A stretch of DNA of 64,000 nt from Hydrogenobacter thermophilus TK-6 (GCF_000010785.1 NC_013799.1:1178001-1242000), one strand, 5' to 3'. Shown: positions 1-9,731, numbered from the stretch's first letter. The notes: generated from the letters alone by a model not told the origin. Translations and numbers: made by a program.

Positions 1-554
1 GGATACATATGTCCGTTGCAGGAAGGCACAACGTTTACAACGCTCTTGCAGGCATAGCGGTGTGCCTTCGTATGGGCATTTCGGTAAGCAACATAAAGAA
101 AGCTTTAGAAAGCTTCAAAAATGCTGAAAGAAGGCTTGAGTTTAAGGGCTACTTTAAAGGTGCTGCCGTGTATGACGACTATGGGCACCATCCTACCGAG
201 ATAAGGGCTGTTATAAAAGCTTTGAGGGAGATGTATCTCCAAAGGCGTATTGTTCTTGTCTTTCAACCTCACAGATACTCAAGGACTTATTACCTTTTTA
301 AGGATTTTGTGGAGGTTCTCAAAGAAGCCGATGTGTGCCTTTTGACAGACATATACTCAGCAGGTGAGGAAAACTCTTATGGGGTTTCCGCACAAGACCT
401 TGCAAAAGCCGCAGGTTGTGCCTTCTTTGAAAACAAAGAGGAGCTTTTTGATGCTATAGAGAAAAAAGTAAAGGACGCGGATGTGATCCTCTTTATGGGT
501 GCTGGAAGTATATCCCGCTGGTGTGAAGAGTTTTTGGAGACAGTCAAGATATGA
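1..554 (+). CDS. murC: UDP-N-acetylmuramate--L-alanine ligase, C-terminal part (5' truncated by window edge)
   Basis: This is the end of a Mur ligase that adds L-alanine to UDP-MurNAc in the cytoplasmic stage of peptidoglycan synthesis. The frame is open to the left edge, so the ATG at 9 is internal. It shows the end of the central domain (GRHNVYNALA) and then the C-terminal domain with DDYGHHPTE, HRYSR and the DIYSAGE loop, all typical of MurC rather than MurD, E or F. The stop overlaps the recJ start by four bases (ATGA). The ATP-binding GKT region lies outside the window. Confidence 0.93.
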   Translation, partial: IHMSVAGRHNVYNALAGIAVCLRMGISVSNIKKALESFKNAERRLEFKGYFKGAAVYDDYGHHPTEIRAVIKALREMYLQRRIVLVFQPHRYSRTYYLFKDFVEVLKEADVCLLTDIYSAGEENSYGVSAQDLAKAAGCAFFENKEELFDAIEKKVKDADVILFMGAGSISRWCEEFLETVKI

Positions 555-2203
555 AGGGTATATCTGGAAGGGATTGGCTAATACTGAGCCATCTTATAAA
601 ACCCCAAAGGCAGATGGAGGAAAAGTACGGATACTTGATAGCTCAGATACTTGCCAACAGAAACTTGGATGACAAGATTTTTGACAACCGGCTAAGGAAT
701 CTGCTTCCTTATCACCTCATACCCAACATAGAGCAAGCTGTGGAGAAGATAGCAAGGAGTGTAAAGGAAGGGAAGAGAATAGTTATATACGGGGACTACG
801 ATGTGGATGGTGTAACGGGAAGTGCCATCCTTTATGACTTTTTAAAAAAGGCCGGAGCTAAGGTCTATGCTGTGCTTCCCACAAGACAGACAGGCTACGG
901 ACTTAGAAAAGAGCTGGTGGAGACTTTTTCTAAGTATGCCCAGCTTCTGATCACCATTGATAACGGCACTACGGCTATTGAGGAACTCAAAGACCCTCCA
1001 ATAGAAACCATAGTAGTGGACCATCACAATCCCCACGAAGAGCTTCCCAATGCGCTGGTTGTAAACCCAAAGATAGACGAAGGGTTACCCAACGAACTAA
1101 AGGAAATATCCTCGGTAGCCTTGAGCTTTTATTTGGTGGCAAGGCTCAGAAGAGAGCTGGAAGTAGATGTGGATGTAAGAGATTACCTTTACCTTACCTC
1201 CATAGGCACCATTGCAGATGTTATGCCACTCAATCCTCTGAATCGCATACTTGTATCCAACGGTATCAGGATGCTAAACTACATTGCATCAGGTGGGGAG
1301 ACAAAAGCTTACGGTATAAAAGTTTTAATGGAGAGCATAGGCATAAGGGGCGAGGTCACCTCAAGGGACATAGCCTTCTCTATAGCTCCAAGGCTCAACG
1401 CACCGGGCAGAGTTTCAAAACCGAGTATAGCCATGAACTTGCTCCTATCAAAGGACGAAAATACTGCCAGAATGTGGCTTAAAAAAGTGGAAGAGGCAAA
1501 CGAGCAGAGAAAGTATATCTCCAATGTAGCTTTTGAAAAAGCTATGAGTGAAATAACTTCCAAAAAGGATAGGAACTTTCTTGTGGTGCGTATGGGCGAG
1601 TGGGCAAGTGGAGTGGCTGGCATTGTGGCAGGCAAACTTTCAAGCATGCTTTCAAAACCTTCTGCGGTTTTTTCCGTAGGTAAAGACCTGGCAACCGCTT
1701 CCGTAAGAGGCGTGGAAGGTATAAATGTTTACGAGGGGCTAAAAAAGCTTTCACACATGTTTTTAAGGTGGGGAGGGCACACCAGCGCTGCAGGTCTAAC
1801 CATAAGAAAAGAGCATCTGGACGAGTTTGAAATGATGATTGACCAAGTGTTTTCGGAAATAAAGGGAGAAGAACCAAGATTGTATATAGACATGATCCTG
1901 GACCCTACCCATGTGGATGAGGGTGTTCTCAGAAGTCTCAAGATGCTTGAACCTTACGGTGAAGGCTTTCCGCAGCCAGTGTTTGTATCCGAACCTCTGA
2001 GGATAGAGAAGATAGAGGAAAACAACGGTAGATGGCTTTTAAAAGCCCAGCCTAACATAAATTTCTTTGCTTACAATGTTCAATGGAGAAAGAACATAGA
2101 GAATATCCTTTTCTCAAAAAGAAGGGTAGTTTATACAGTAGATACCAGAAGGAGCAATTTTTTCAACCTTGTGGATGTGGAGGACTTAAATGGCTCTGGG
2201 TAA
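551..2203 (+). CDS. recJ: Single-stranded-DNA-specific exonuclease RecJ
   Basis: RecJ is a 5'-3' single-strand DNA exonuclease of the DHH superfamily, used in recombinational and mismatch repair. The protein has 550 residues, close to the family norm. It shows motif I YGDYDVDGVTGS near residues 79-90, the DHH signature (VDHHNP) near 157, and the DHHA1 GGH motif (WGGHTSAAG) near 406-414, which together supply the metal ligands and substrate contacts. The start is coupled to the murC stop, and the last 14 bases overlap the next gene, so the three are probably cotranscribed. Confidence 0.93.
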   Translation: MKGISGRDWLILSHLIKPQRQMEEKYGYLIAQILANRNLDDKIFDNRLRNLLPYHLIPNIEQAVEKIARSVKEGKRIVIYGDYDVDGVTGSAILYDFLKKAGAKVYAVLPTRQTGYGLRKELVETFSKYAQLLITIDNGTTAIEELKDPPIETIVVDHHNPHEELPNALVVNPKIDEGLPNELKEISSVALSFYLVARLRRELEVDVDVRDYLYLTSIGTIADVMPLNPLNRILVSNGIRMLNYIASGGETKAYGIKVLMESIGIRGEVTSRDIAFSIAPRLNAPGRVSKPSIAMNLLLSKDENTARMWLKKVEEANEQRKYISNVAFEKAMSEITSKKDRNFLVVRMGEWASGVAGIVAGKLSSMLSKPSAVFSVGKDLATASVRGVEGINVYEGLKKLSHMFLRWGGHTSAAGLTIRKEHLDEFEMMIDQVFSEIKGEEPRLYIDMILDPTHVDEGVLRSLKMLEPYGEGFPQPVFVSEPLRIEKIEENNGRWLLKAQPNINFFAYNVQWRKNIENILFSKRRVVYTVDTRRSNFFNLVDVEDLNGSG

Positions 2204-2675
2204 AAGCCACGACGCTGTAAATTTACTATTCCTTCCACTACCTCTTTACTTTTTACCCAAGGAGTTTTATATCCCCTTTACATTAGGCTATTTGATTGGC
2301 ACCTTTTTCCTGTCTCCAGACCTTGACCTTAAGCACTCCAAGCCTTCCAGAAGGTGGAGGAGCTTAAAAGTTTTGTGGCTACCATATCAAAAAAGCTCAA
2401 GGCACAGAGGCATGAGCCATGTACCTATTTTGGGCACCTTCCTAAGGTTAATGTATTTGAACCTTCTGGTAGTTTTTCTTTACTTTGTAGCCATTGGCGT
2501 TTTGTATACTGTAAGCCCACATCTATCCTACCCGCTTTTGTCTTTTGACCTTAAAGCTTTCTTTGATCATCTTGCCAAAAGCGAGTCAAGCTTTTACTTT
2601 CTTTTGGGACTCTTCCTTTCTGAGGTCCTTCATATGCTTTTGGATGCCCTTTTTACTTTCAGACGTATCTTATAG
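2190..2675 (+). CDS. DUF2227 family putative metal-binding membrane protein
   Basis: A protein of 161 residues that matches, from memory, the DUF2227 family best known from cyanobacteria. Its hallmarks are GKSHD at the N-terminus, LSPDLDLKHSKPSRRW, and WLPYQKSSRHRGMSHVPILG. The clustered Asp and His (SPDLDL, HRGMSH) look like metal ligands, as in YdjM-type membrane-bound putative hydrolases. Several hydrophobic stretches (about residues 8-40, 75-105 and 130-155) suggest 3-4 membrane segments. The biochemical role of the family is unknown. It overlaps recJ and is convergent with the nucleotide-sugar dehydrogenase. Confidence 0.75.
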   Translation: MALGKSHDAVNLLFLPLPLYFLPKEFYIPFTLGYLIGTFFLSPDLDLKHSKPSRRWRSLKVLWLPYQKSSRHRGMSHVPILGTFLRLMYLNLLVVFLYFVAIGVLYTVSPHLSYPLLSFDLKAFFDHLAKSESSFYFLLGLFLSEVLHMLLDALFTFRRIL

Positions 2676-3983
2676 CCTCCAGTAAACAAAACCCTCTTTA
2701 ATGGCTGCATCTTTTTCGTAAATGCCTTTTATGTCCACAAGGATGTATGGCTCAGTCATTATTGCCTTGTAAAAGGAAAGGTCAAAACTCTCTAAAAATA
2801 TGCTGTGTTTGACAGCTAAAAGGATACAGTCATAAGGTGCGTGCGCTTTTAAGTCCTTAAGAAGGTCTATACCGTACTCTTCCTTTACCTCCTTCTGGTT
2901 AGCCACAGGGTCGTATACATAAACCTCCATGCCGAACTCTTTTAGCTCCTTATAAAGTTCATAAACCTTGCTGTTTCTGATATCAGGTACATTCTCTTTA
3001 AAGGTTATGCCCATCAGCAAAACTTTTGCAGAATTTACCCTTTTACCGCTCTTTATGAGCAGTTTTACTGTCTGATAAGCTACATAGTAAGGCATGTTCT
3101 CATTTATCCTTCTTCCCGCCAGAATTAGCTCTGGCACATGTCCAGCCTCTAAGGATTTATGGGCAAGATAGTAGGGGTCTACAGGTATACAGTGTCCACC
3201 TACAAGTCCTGGCTCAAACCTCAAAAAGTTCCATTTGGTGCTTGCAGCTTTTAAAACTTCCTTTGTATCAATCCCCAACTTGTGAAATATTACAGAAAGC
3301 TCGTTCATGAGAGCTATGTTTATGTCTCTCTGTATGTTCTCTATGACCTTTGCAGCCTCTGCAGTCCTTATATCAGGTGCTCTGTAAACACCCACCTCTA
3401 TGACTTTGCCATAAACCGATGCTATCAGCTCAAGGGTGCTCTCTGTATCTCCAGCCACCACCTTGACAATTTTTTCTATGGTATGCTCCTTATCACCAGG
3501 ATTTACTCTCTCTGGTGAGTACCCTACAAAGAAGTCCCTCTTCCACTTTAATCCGCTCTCCTTCTCAAGTATAGGCACGCAGACTTCCTCGGTAGCTCCC
3601 GGATAAACGGTGGACTCATACACTACGACGCTACCTTTACTTAAATGCCTTCCTACAGTTTTAGAGGCTTCTTTCAGGAAAGAAAGGTCTGGATTTTTTA
3701 GCTTGTCAACAGGTGTGGGAACTGCCACCACTATAAACCTCGCTTCCGATATGCGTCTTTCGTCGCTGGTAAACTCTACACTGTGCTTAAGAAGGTCTTC
3801 TTTTTTTATCTCACCTGTGGTATCCACTCCGGAGAGAAGCTCGTCTATTCTTGATACCTTTTTATCGTAACCAACCACTTTGAAGTGCTTGGAAAAAGCT
3901 AAAGCCAAAGGAAGGCCCACATAACCAAGTCCAACTACGCAGATTTTCTCCTTGCCTTCCAACAGACTTTTAAAGTCAATCAC
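2670..3983 (-). CDS. Nucleotide-sugar (UDP-N-acetylhexosamine-type) 6-dehydrogenase
   Basis: A member of the UDP-glucose/UDP-GlcNAc/UDP-GalNAc dehydrogenase family, which oxidises the sugar C6 to a carboxylate with two NAD+. The 437-residue length and the sequence resemble the WbpA/TviB branch more than classical Ugd. It shows the N-terminal Rossmann motif VVGLGYVGLPLA (about 15-26), EVTV-like VYESTVYPGAT, the catalytic-cysteine motif GGHCIPVDPYY near residue 263, and the C-terminal NAD-dependent domain (GITFKENVPDIRNS). The start is GTG. The exact substrate cannot be decided from sequence. It would serve surface polysaccharide synthesis, as would the epimerase at the far end of the window. 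Confidence 0.88.
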   Translation of the reverse strand: MIDFKSLLEGKEKICVVGLGYVGLPLALAFSKHFKVVGYDKKVSRIDELLSGVDTTGEIKKEDLLKHSVEFTSDERRISEARFIVVAVPTPVDKLKNPDLSFLKEASKTVGRHLSKGSVVVYESTVYPGATEEVCVPILEKESGLKWKRDFFVGYSPERVNPGDKEHTIEKIVKVVAGDTESTLELIASVYGKVIEVGVYRAPDIRTAEAAKVIENIQRDINIALMNELSVIFHKLGIDTKEVLKAASTKWNFLRFEPGLVGGHCIPVDPYYLAHKSLEAGHVPELILAGRRINENMPYYVAYQTVKLLIKSGKRVNSAKVLLMGITFKENVPDIRNSKVYELYKELKEFGMEVYVYDPVANQKEVKEEYGIDLLKDLKAHAPYDCILLAVKHSIFLESFDLSFYKAIMTEPYILVDIKGIYEKDAAIKEGFVYWRL

Positions 3984-4008
3984 CTTTCATAGATTATACT
4001 ATAAAAGC

Positions 4009-5922
4009 ATGATAAGGGTTGTCATAGAAGATAAGGTTTACGAGGTTGAGGCAGGCACACCTCTGGGTGAAATATACCAAATGGCTGGTGTAGAGAATGC
4101 TGTAGGAGGAAAGGTAAACGGCAAGATATACGACCTGCAGACGCCCATAAGGGAAGATGCCAATATAGTGCCCATATACAAAAGTGATCCCGAAAGCTTG
4201 GAGATACTCAGGCACTCTCTGGCTCACATAATGGCACAGGCACTGAAAGAAATTTACGGAAAAGAGAAGGTACACCTTGGTGTGGGTCCTACAACAGAGG
4301 AAGGTTTTTATTACGATGTGGAAATAGAAGGGGTTAGACTGAGCGAGGATGACCTTTCAAAAATAGAAGAAAAGATGAGAGAGATAATACAAAGGAACTA
4401 TCCCATACTCAGGAGGGAGTTAGACAGGGAGGAGGCTATAAAGCTCTTTGAGAAGCTAAGAGAAAAGTACAAGCTGGAAATTATTAAAGGCATAAGCCCT
4501 GATGATGTCATATCCGTGTATGAGCAGAACGACTTTGTTGACCTGTGCCGTGGTCCACACTTGCCTACTACAGGTATGGCAGGAGCTTTTAAGCTTACTC
4601 ACATAAGCGGAGCTTACTGGAGGGGTGATTCTTCCCAGCCTATGCTACAGAGGATTTACGGCATGGCTTTTTGGGATAGCAAGGAGCTGGAAGAGAGGCT
4701 CAAATTTTACGAAGAGGCAAAAAAGAGGGACCACAGAAAGCTCGGGAGAGATCTGGAGTTTTTCATCATAGACGAGGATGTGGGTCCTGGTCTTGTACTC
4801 TGGCTTCCAAAGGGAGGTATTTACAGGAAGATTTTGGAAGACTACTGGAGGGAGGAGCATCTCAAGAGAGGCTATCAGTTTGTATACACCCCTCACATAG
4901 GAAATGCAAAGCTTTGGCAGATAAGCGGGCACCTTGATTATTACAGACCCAACATGTTTTCTTCCATGCAGGTGGATCAAGAGGAGTACTTTGTAAAACC
5001 TATGAACTGCCCCTTCCACATAGCCATATACAAAAGCAAGGTAAGGAGCTACAAAGAATTGCCTCTAAAACTTGCAGAGCTTGGAACAGTTTACAGGTAC
5101 GAAATGTCTGGCGTCCTGCACGGGCTTATGAGGGTTAGAGGCTTTACTCAGGATGATGCTCACATAATATGCACAGAGGAGCAGGTAGAGGATGTGATAC
5201 ACCAAACCCTTGAGTTTGCCATAAGTATGCTAAGAGACTTTGGTTTTGAGGAGTTTAAAGTTTACATTTCCACCAAGCCGGAGGATGCTATAGGATCTCC
5301 TGACCAGTGGCAGCTGGCAGAAAACTCTCTTAAAAAAGCTGTTGAGTCTATGGGAATTCCTTACCAGATAGACGAAGGTGGGGGAGCCTTTTATGGTCCT
5401 AAGATAGATGTAAAGATAAAGGATGCCATAGGAAGGCTCTGGCAGTGTTCCACCATACAGTTTGACTTTAACCTTCCTGAACGCTTTGATATGGAGTATG
5501 TAGGTCCAGATAACAAAAGGCACAGACCTTACATGATACACAGAGCGCTTTTGGGGTCCATAGAGAGATTCACCGGCATACTTTTAGAGCATTACGCAGG
5601 TGCATTGCCCGTCTGGCTATCTCCTGTGCAGGTAAGACTCATACCCATAGGAGAAGCTCACATGGATTATACCAAGAAGCTTGAAAACAGACTAAAAGAG
5701 GAAGGCCTTAGGGTAGAAGTAGATGACAGGGATGAGAGATTGAGTGCCAAGATAAGGGATGCGGAAGTGCAAAAGATTCCATATGTGATAGTAATAGGCG
5801 ATAAGGAAGTGAGTCAGGGTAAGATCTCTGTGAGGAGCAAAAAAGAAGGCAACTTAGGTAGCATGTCAGTTGAAGAGTTTATAAAGCATATCAAAGACAA
5901 GATAAAGAGCAAAGCACCATGA
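4009..5922 (+). CDS. thrS: Threonine--tRNA ligase
   Basis: A class II aminoacyl-tRNA synthetase of 637 residues from the ATG at 4009. It has an N-terminal TGS domain (residues 1-60), the editing domain with HSLAH near 69, the catalytic core with the zinc-site motif MNCPFH near 332, class II motifs 2 and 3, and a C-terminal anticodon-binding domain. The frame is open upstream to 3952, but that extension would overlap the divergent dehydrogenase and lies before the TGS domain, so I reject it. A TATACT -10-like box at 3995-4000 ends only eight bases before the ATG and there is no Shine-Dalgarno, which suggests a leaderless message. Confidence 0.96.
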   Translation: MIRVVIEDKVYEVEAGTPLGEIYQMAGVENAVGGKVNGKIYDLQTPIREDANIVPIYKSDPESLEILRHSLAHIMAQALKEIYGKEKVHLGVGPTTEEGFYYDVEIEGVRLSEDDLSKIEEKMREIIQRNYPILRRELDREEAIKLFEKLREKYKLEIIKGISPDDVISVYEQNDFVDLCRGPHLPTTGMAGAFKLTHISGAYWRGDSSQPMLQRIYGMAFWDSKELEERLKFYEEAKKRDHRKLGRDLEFFIIDEDVGPGLVLWLPKGGIYRKILEDYWREEHLKRGYQFVYTPHIGNAKLWQISGHLDYYRPNMFSSMQVDQEEYFVKPMNCPFHIAIYKSKVRSYKELPLKLAELGTVYRYEMSGVLHGLMRVRGFTQDDAHIICTEEQVEDVIHQTLEFAISMLRDFGFEEFKVYISTKPEDAIGSPDQWQLAENSLKKAVESMGIPYQIDEGGGAFYGPKIDVKIKDAIGRLWQCSTIQFDFNLPERFDMEYVGPDNKRHRPYMIHRALLGSIERFTGILLEHYAGALPVWLSPVQVRLIPIGEAHMDYTKKLENRLKEEGLRVEVDDRDERLSAKIRDAEVQKIPYVIVIGDKEVSQGKISVRSKKEGNLGSMSVEEFIKHIKDKIKSKAP

Positions 5923-6719
5923 TAAAAATGCCCCTCATATACATTAGCCTGGAGGAAGAAGAGAGGGGTTTTTTGGAGTATGTAAGCACCATTTTGAAAA
6001 AACTAAATCTGACGCCGCTTATACTTTACTCAAAGACCCTTCTTTCTGACCCCATAGGCTACATAACTCAAAGGCAAGAGGAACATAGCCTCTATCAGCA
6101 AATAAACAAATTTGTGGGAAATTACTTGGACAAGTTTGAAACTTATGTGAGCTTTGAAGGTATAGAGAAGGTGGTAGACAAGCTTATGTGTGATCATGGC
6201 GTAGATATGGCTTTCTTCAGATACAAAAAGCAGCTTTTTAGCAAATCTCTGCCGGAAAAGGTTATGAACAGCTTGCAAGAGCTGAAAATGTGGATATACA
6301 AAGACGGATGCCCTCCCCAAATTAGCAGTCTGTGTATACCTGTTGATTTTTCCGAAAGAACCTTAAAGCAGTGGAACTTTTTGGAGTATTTGAAGGAGCA
6401 TTTCTCTTTAAATTTTAGGCTTGTTTATGCCTTAAACGTGGCAAGGCTCAAAAATAAGCTATCCTCAGAGGAGTATCAGAAACTCTTAAAAGACAAAAAA
6501 GACGAAGCCGTGCATCTTCTTAAAGAGATGTTTGGGGATAAACAGTTGGAGCTTGACCTCCTTGAGGAGGACCCCTACAACGGTCTTTCTAAGCACATAA
6601 ACTCGGGAGACTACAACCTCCTTCTTATCAGCAAAAGAGGTAAAGGGATGGCAAAATTTGTAGGAAGCGTATCCCAGCACCTTACGAGGACGGTAAGATG
6701 TCCGCTGATTGTCCTTTAA
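5919..6719 (+). CDS. Universal stress protein (UspA superfamily)
   Basis: A 266-residue two-part protein. The C-terminal half is a recognisable UspA domain that begins at CIPVDFSERT (around 138) and ends with the ATP-binding signature G-x2-G-x9-GS-x-S (KRGKGMAKFVGSVSQH) and RCPLIVL. The N-terminal half is more divergent and may be a second, degenerate Usp unit. Such proteins bind ATP and accumulate under stress; the specific role here is unknown. Translation is coupled to thrS (ATGA overlap), and it overlaps plsC by 22 bases. Confidence 0.8.
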   Translation: MIKMPLIYISLEEEERGFLEYVSTILKKLNLTPLILYSKTLLSDPIGYITQRQEEHSLYQQINKFVGNYLDKFETYVSFEGIEKVVDKLMCDHGVDMAFFRYKKQLFSKSLPEKVMNSLQELKMWIYKDGCPPQISSLCIPVDFSERTLKQWNFLEYLKEHFSLNFRLVYALNVARLKNKLSSEEYQKLLKDKKDEAVHLLKEMFGDKQLELDLLEEDPYNGLSKHINSGDYNLLLISKRGKGMAKFVGSVSQHLTRTVRCPLIVL

Positions 6720-7336
6720 GCCTTTTTGCTAGGGTATTTCTTGCTCCTTTTTGTCCTGCTGTGAAACCGCTCTTTAGAAAACTCTTTAAAGTAAAGGTTC
6801 ATGGGCTTGAAAACCTTCCAGAAGGTGGCTACATAGTGGCTTCTAACCACAGAAGCCATCTTGACCCGCCCGTTTTAAACTCAGCATTCCCTAAGCATCT
6901 TACCTTTATAGCCAAGGAGGAACTTTTTAAGGTACCTGTATTGGGTGCTTTGCTTCCCCACATGGGAGCTATACCTATAAAGAGGGGTGCAGGAGATATA
7001 GAAACTCTTGAGCTTTCCCTGGAACTTCTTCACAGAGGATGCAGGCTGTGCATATTCCCAGAGGGAACAAGGGCAAACCCCGGAGAGTTTTTAAAGCCAA
7101 AGCTTGGGGTAGGACTGCTGGCTATAAAGAGCGCAAAACCCGTTGTACCCGTTTACATAGAAGGCACAGATTATGTCCTTCCCAGAGGCAAAAAGTTGCC
7201 GTCCCTTAGCCACCCTATACGCGTCTACATAGGAAAACCCAAAAGATACGACTTTTTGGAAGATAACCCAAAAGGCTACAGAACCGCCTCCAACCTGATA
7301 ATGGAAGAGATAAAAAAGCTGAGTTTCAAATCCTAG
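6698..7336 (+). CDS. plsC: 1-acyl-sn-glycerol-3-phosphate acyltransferase (PlsC-like)
   Basis: It acylates lysophosphatidate at the membrane to give phosphatidate, the second acylation of phospholipid synthesis. The 212-residue protein has the acyltransferase HX4D motif NHRSHLD (about 50-56) and FPEGTR (about 122-127), with a C-terminal VPVYIEGTD segment typical of the family. It pairs functionally with plsY at 20440, which performs the first acylation. The start overlaps the preceding gene, and a later start would still keep both motifs. Confidence 0.88.
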   Translation: MSADCPLSLFARVFLAPFCPAVKPLFRKLFKVKVHGLENLPEGGYIVASNHRSHLDPPVLNSAFPKHLTFIAKEELFKVPVLGALLPHMGAIPIKRGAGDIETLELSLELLHRGCRLCIFPEGTRANPGEFLKPKLGVGLLAIKSAKPVVPVYIEGTDYVLPRGKKLPSLSHPIRVYIGKPKRYDFLEDNPKGYRTASNLIMEEIKKLSFKS

Positions 7337-7361
7337 TAGTGTGCTATACTTATAAAGCCTT

Positions 7362-8483
7362 ATGTCAAAAGCTTTCTCCTTTGAGATTCTTGCTTCCGAA
7401 GGTAATGCAAGGGTAGGAAGGCTTATAACTCCGCACGGCGTTATAGAAACTCCCGTCTTTATGCCTGTGGGAACTCAGGGAACTGTTAAGGCTATGATAC
7501 ATAGACTTTTAGAAGAAATAGGTGTGCAGGTGATCCTTTCTAACACCTACCACCTTTACCTTAGACCAGGTGTGGAGGTTATAGAGCTGGCTGGGGGGCT
7601 TCACTCTTTTATAGGGTGGCAAAAACCCATCCTGACGGATAGCGGAGGCTTTCAGGTTTTTTCTCTCTCAAGAAGAAGGACAAAGGATAACAGGTCGGGG
7701 GTAAGGGTGTTGGAAGAAGGTGTTGAGTTTAGAGACCACCTTTCTGGCTCTCTTCACTTTTTCACACCAGAAAAGGTAATAGACATGCAGGAGGTTTTTG
7801 GTTCTGACTTTATTATGCCTCTTGATGAGTGTGTGGAGTATCCTACCACTTATACCTATGCTCAGGCATCCGTTGAGAGAACTCTAAGATGGCTTGATAG
7901 AAGTATAAAGCACAAAAAAAGAGAGGATCAGGCTCTGTTTGGTATAGTGCAGGGTGCTTTCTTTGAAGACCTCAGAAGATACTCTGCCATGGCAACTGTT
8001 GAGAGGGATCTCTTTGGTTATGCCATAGGTGGGCTTTCGGTGGGTGAGCCAAAGGAGATTATGTACGCTATGGTGGAAGTGGTGTGCGAGTACTTGCCAT
8101 GGCAAAAGCCCAGGTACCTTATGGGTGTAGGCATGCCAGAAGACTTGGTAGAATGCGTAGCAAGGGGTATAGATATGTTTGATTGTGTGGCACCCACAAG
8201 GATGGCAAGAACTGGCACACTATTTACCTCTCAGGGAAAGATAAACATAACTAACGAAATCTATAAAAAAGACTTCTCTCCTGTGGATGAAGAATGCAAC
8301 TGTTATACTTGCAGAAACTTTACAAAAGCTTACCTAAGACACCTCTACAAAGCGGATGAAATATCAGCTTACATACTTGGCACCGTACACAATCTTAGCT
8401 TTTATCACAAACTCATGAAGGACATAAGAACCGCCATAAAAGAGGGAAGGTTTGAAAGCTTAAGAAGGTCTTGGACGGTTTAA
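7362..8483 (+). CDS. tgt: Queuine tRNA-ribosyltransferase (tRNA-guanine transglycosylase)
   Basis: It exchanges the wobble guanine of GUN-anticodon tRNAs for a queuosine precursor (preQ1 in bacteria). At 373 residues it is the usual length. It shows the TDSGGFQVFSL motif near residue 90 with the proton-acceptor Asp, the MPLDECVEYP segment, the nucleophile-region sequence MFDCVAPTRMAR, and the C-terminal zinc site C-x-C-x2-C plus His (ECNCYTCRNFTKAYLRH). A TATACT box lies at about 7343-7348. No other queuosine genes lie in the window. Confidence 0.95.
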   Translation: MSKAFSFEILASEGNARVGRLITPHGVIETPVFMPVGTQGTVKAMIHRLLEEIGVQVILSNTYHLYLRPGVEVIELAGGLHSFIGWQKPILTDSGGFQVFSLSRRRTKDNRSGVRVLEEGVEFRDHLSGSLHFFTPEKVIDMQEVFGSDFIMPLDECVEYPTTYTYAQASVERTLRWLDRSIKHKKREDQALFGIVQGAFFEDLRRYSAMATVERDLFGYAIGGLSVGEPKEIMYAMVEVVCEYLPWQKPRYLMGVGMPEDLVECVARGIDMFDCVAPTRMARTGTLFTSQGKINITNEIYKKDFSPVDEECNCYTCRNFTKAYLRHLYKADEISAYILGTVHNLSFYHKLMKDIRTAIKEGRFESLRRSWTV

Positions 8484-8493
8484 AATTTAGTTT

Positions 8494-9198
8494 ATGTATA
8501 TTTATGAAGAGGTAAACCCCGAAAGACTCCTTATTCATCTTCACGGCTTTGCCTCAGACTTAAAAAGCTCCAAAGTGAGAACGCTAAGAGACTATGCCCT
8601 TGAAAAGAAAAGCTTTTCCTTCTTTGCCATGGACATGGACTATCATACTACCACTACCAGCAAAACCTTAGCAGTTTTAAATGCTCTTGTGCTGGGCTTT
8701 TCTCACACTTACCAGCAAATACTCCTTTCGGGTAGCTCGCACGGTGCTTATGTAATTCTCAATTACCTGAAGCTTTATAGCCCAGAGAACATAAAGGGAG
8801 TTTTTCTTTTTGCTCCCTCATACTCTACACTGCAGCTAACTGTAGCTCAAGAAGGTACTCAAAAGTGCGAAAGGTGGTTAAAAGGTGAGGAAGAGCTAAA
8901 AATAGTTGAGTGTGAAACAGGGATAAATCTCACTATACACAGAGACTTTGCTAAGGACATACTGGAAAGAGGATACGAGATAATACTTAACGGTGAGGTA
9001 CGTTTCCCCCAAAAACCTCCTGCCCATATACTTATAGTGCATGGCACGGAGGATAAGATAGTACCCGTAGAACACTCAAGGATATTTGCGCAGAAGGTAA
9101 AAGTCAAAAAGTATTTGGAGCTAAAGGACGATCACAGACTTAGCAGCACTTTTGAAAAGATAGTATGGCAAGAGGGAATTCTTGAGATTTTTGATTGA
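8494..9198 (+). CDS. YqiA/YcfP-like alpha/beta-hydrolase (probable esterase)
   Basis: A 234-residue small alpha/beta-hydrolase. Visible elements are the oxyanion-side HLHGFASD (about 15-22), the nucleophile elbow GSSHGAY (serine near 85), an acid residue in HGTEDKIVP, and a catalytic histidine in KDDHRLS near the C-terminus. This is a complete Ser-Asp-His triad. The HGFxSxxxSxK layout resembles the UPF0227/YqiA esterases. The substrate is unknown. It follows tgt by ten bases and is probably cotranscribed with it. Confidence 0.75.
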   Translation: MYIYEEVNPERLLIHLHGFASDLKSSKVRTLRDYALEKKSFSFFAMDMDYHTTTTSKTLAVLNALVLGFSHTYQQILLSGSSHGAYVILNYLKLYSPENIKGVFLFAPSYSTLQLTVAQEGTQKCERWLKGEEELKIVECETGINLTIHRDFAKDILERGYEIILNGEVRFPQKPPAHILIVHGTEDKIVPVEHSRIFAQKVKVKKYLELKDDHRLSSTFEKIVWQEGILEIFD

Positions 9199-9269
9199 TA
9201 CTTATCATAACACTATCCCTCTGGAGGTTTATAGTTATAAATTGTACTAAGCAAAAGGAGGTGTAAGTT

Positions 9270-9731
9270 ATGTTTGAATACAGCGAAAAGGTGCTTGACC
9301 ACTTTTTAAACCCCAGAAATGTGGGTGTGCTTGAGAATGCCAACGCCATAGGTCAGTGTGGTAATCCTGCCTGCGGTGATGCTATGCTCTTTACTCTCAA
9401 GATAAACCCCGAAAACGACATAATAGAGGATGTGAGGTTTAAGACATTTGGATGCGGTTCAGCCATAGCGGTATCCTCACAGCTCACAGAAATGATAAAG
9501 GGCAAACCTATAAGCTATGCTCTGAACCTGACCTACAAGGACATATTTGACGAGCTTGGAGGACTGCCACCTCAAAAGATCCATTGCACCAATCTGGGTC
9601 TTGAAACGCTTCATGTTGCCATAAAGGACTATCTTATCAAGCAAGGAAGGTTAGAAGAGGCTGAAAAGATACCCGGTTGCTACGAGGAGGAAGAAGAGGA
9701 AAGCAAGGAGTTTGAGTTTCTGTCTACATGA
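9270..9731 (+). CDS. iscU: Iron-sulfur cluster scaffold protein (IscU/NifU N-terminal type)
   Basis: A scaffold on which [2Fe-2S] and [4Fe-4S] clusters are built before transfer to apoproteins. The 153-residue protein has the three family cysteines in CGNPACGDA, FGCGSAIA and HCTNLG, and an Asp after the first site as in IscU. An extra cysteine (PACGD) sits two residues before that Asp. The acidic C-terminal tail (EEEEEES) is additional to E. coli IscU and resembles the A. aeolicus protein. A strong AAAGGAGGTG ribosome-binding site precedes the ATG. It heads a sulfur-handling operon. Confidence 0.9.
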   Translation: MFEYSEKVLDHFLNPRNVGVLENANAIGQCGNPACGDAMLFTLKINPENDIIEDVRFKTFGCGSAIAVSSQLTEMIKGKPISYALNLTYKDIFDELGGLPPQKIHCTNLGLETLHVAIKDYLIKQGRLEEAEKIPGCYEEEEEESKEFEFLST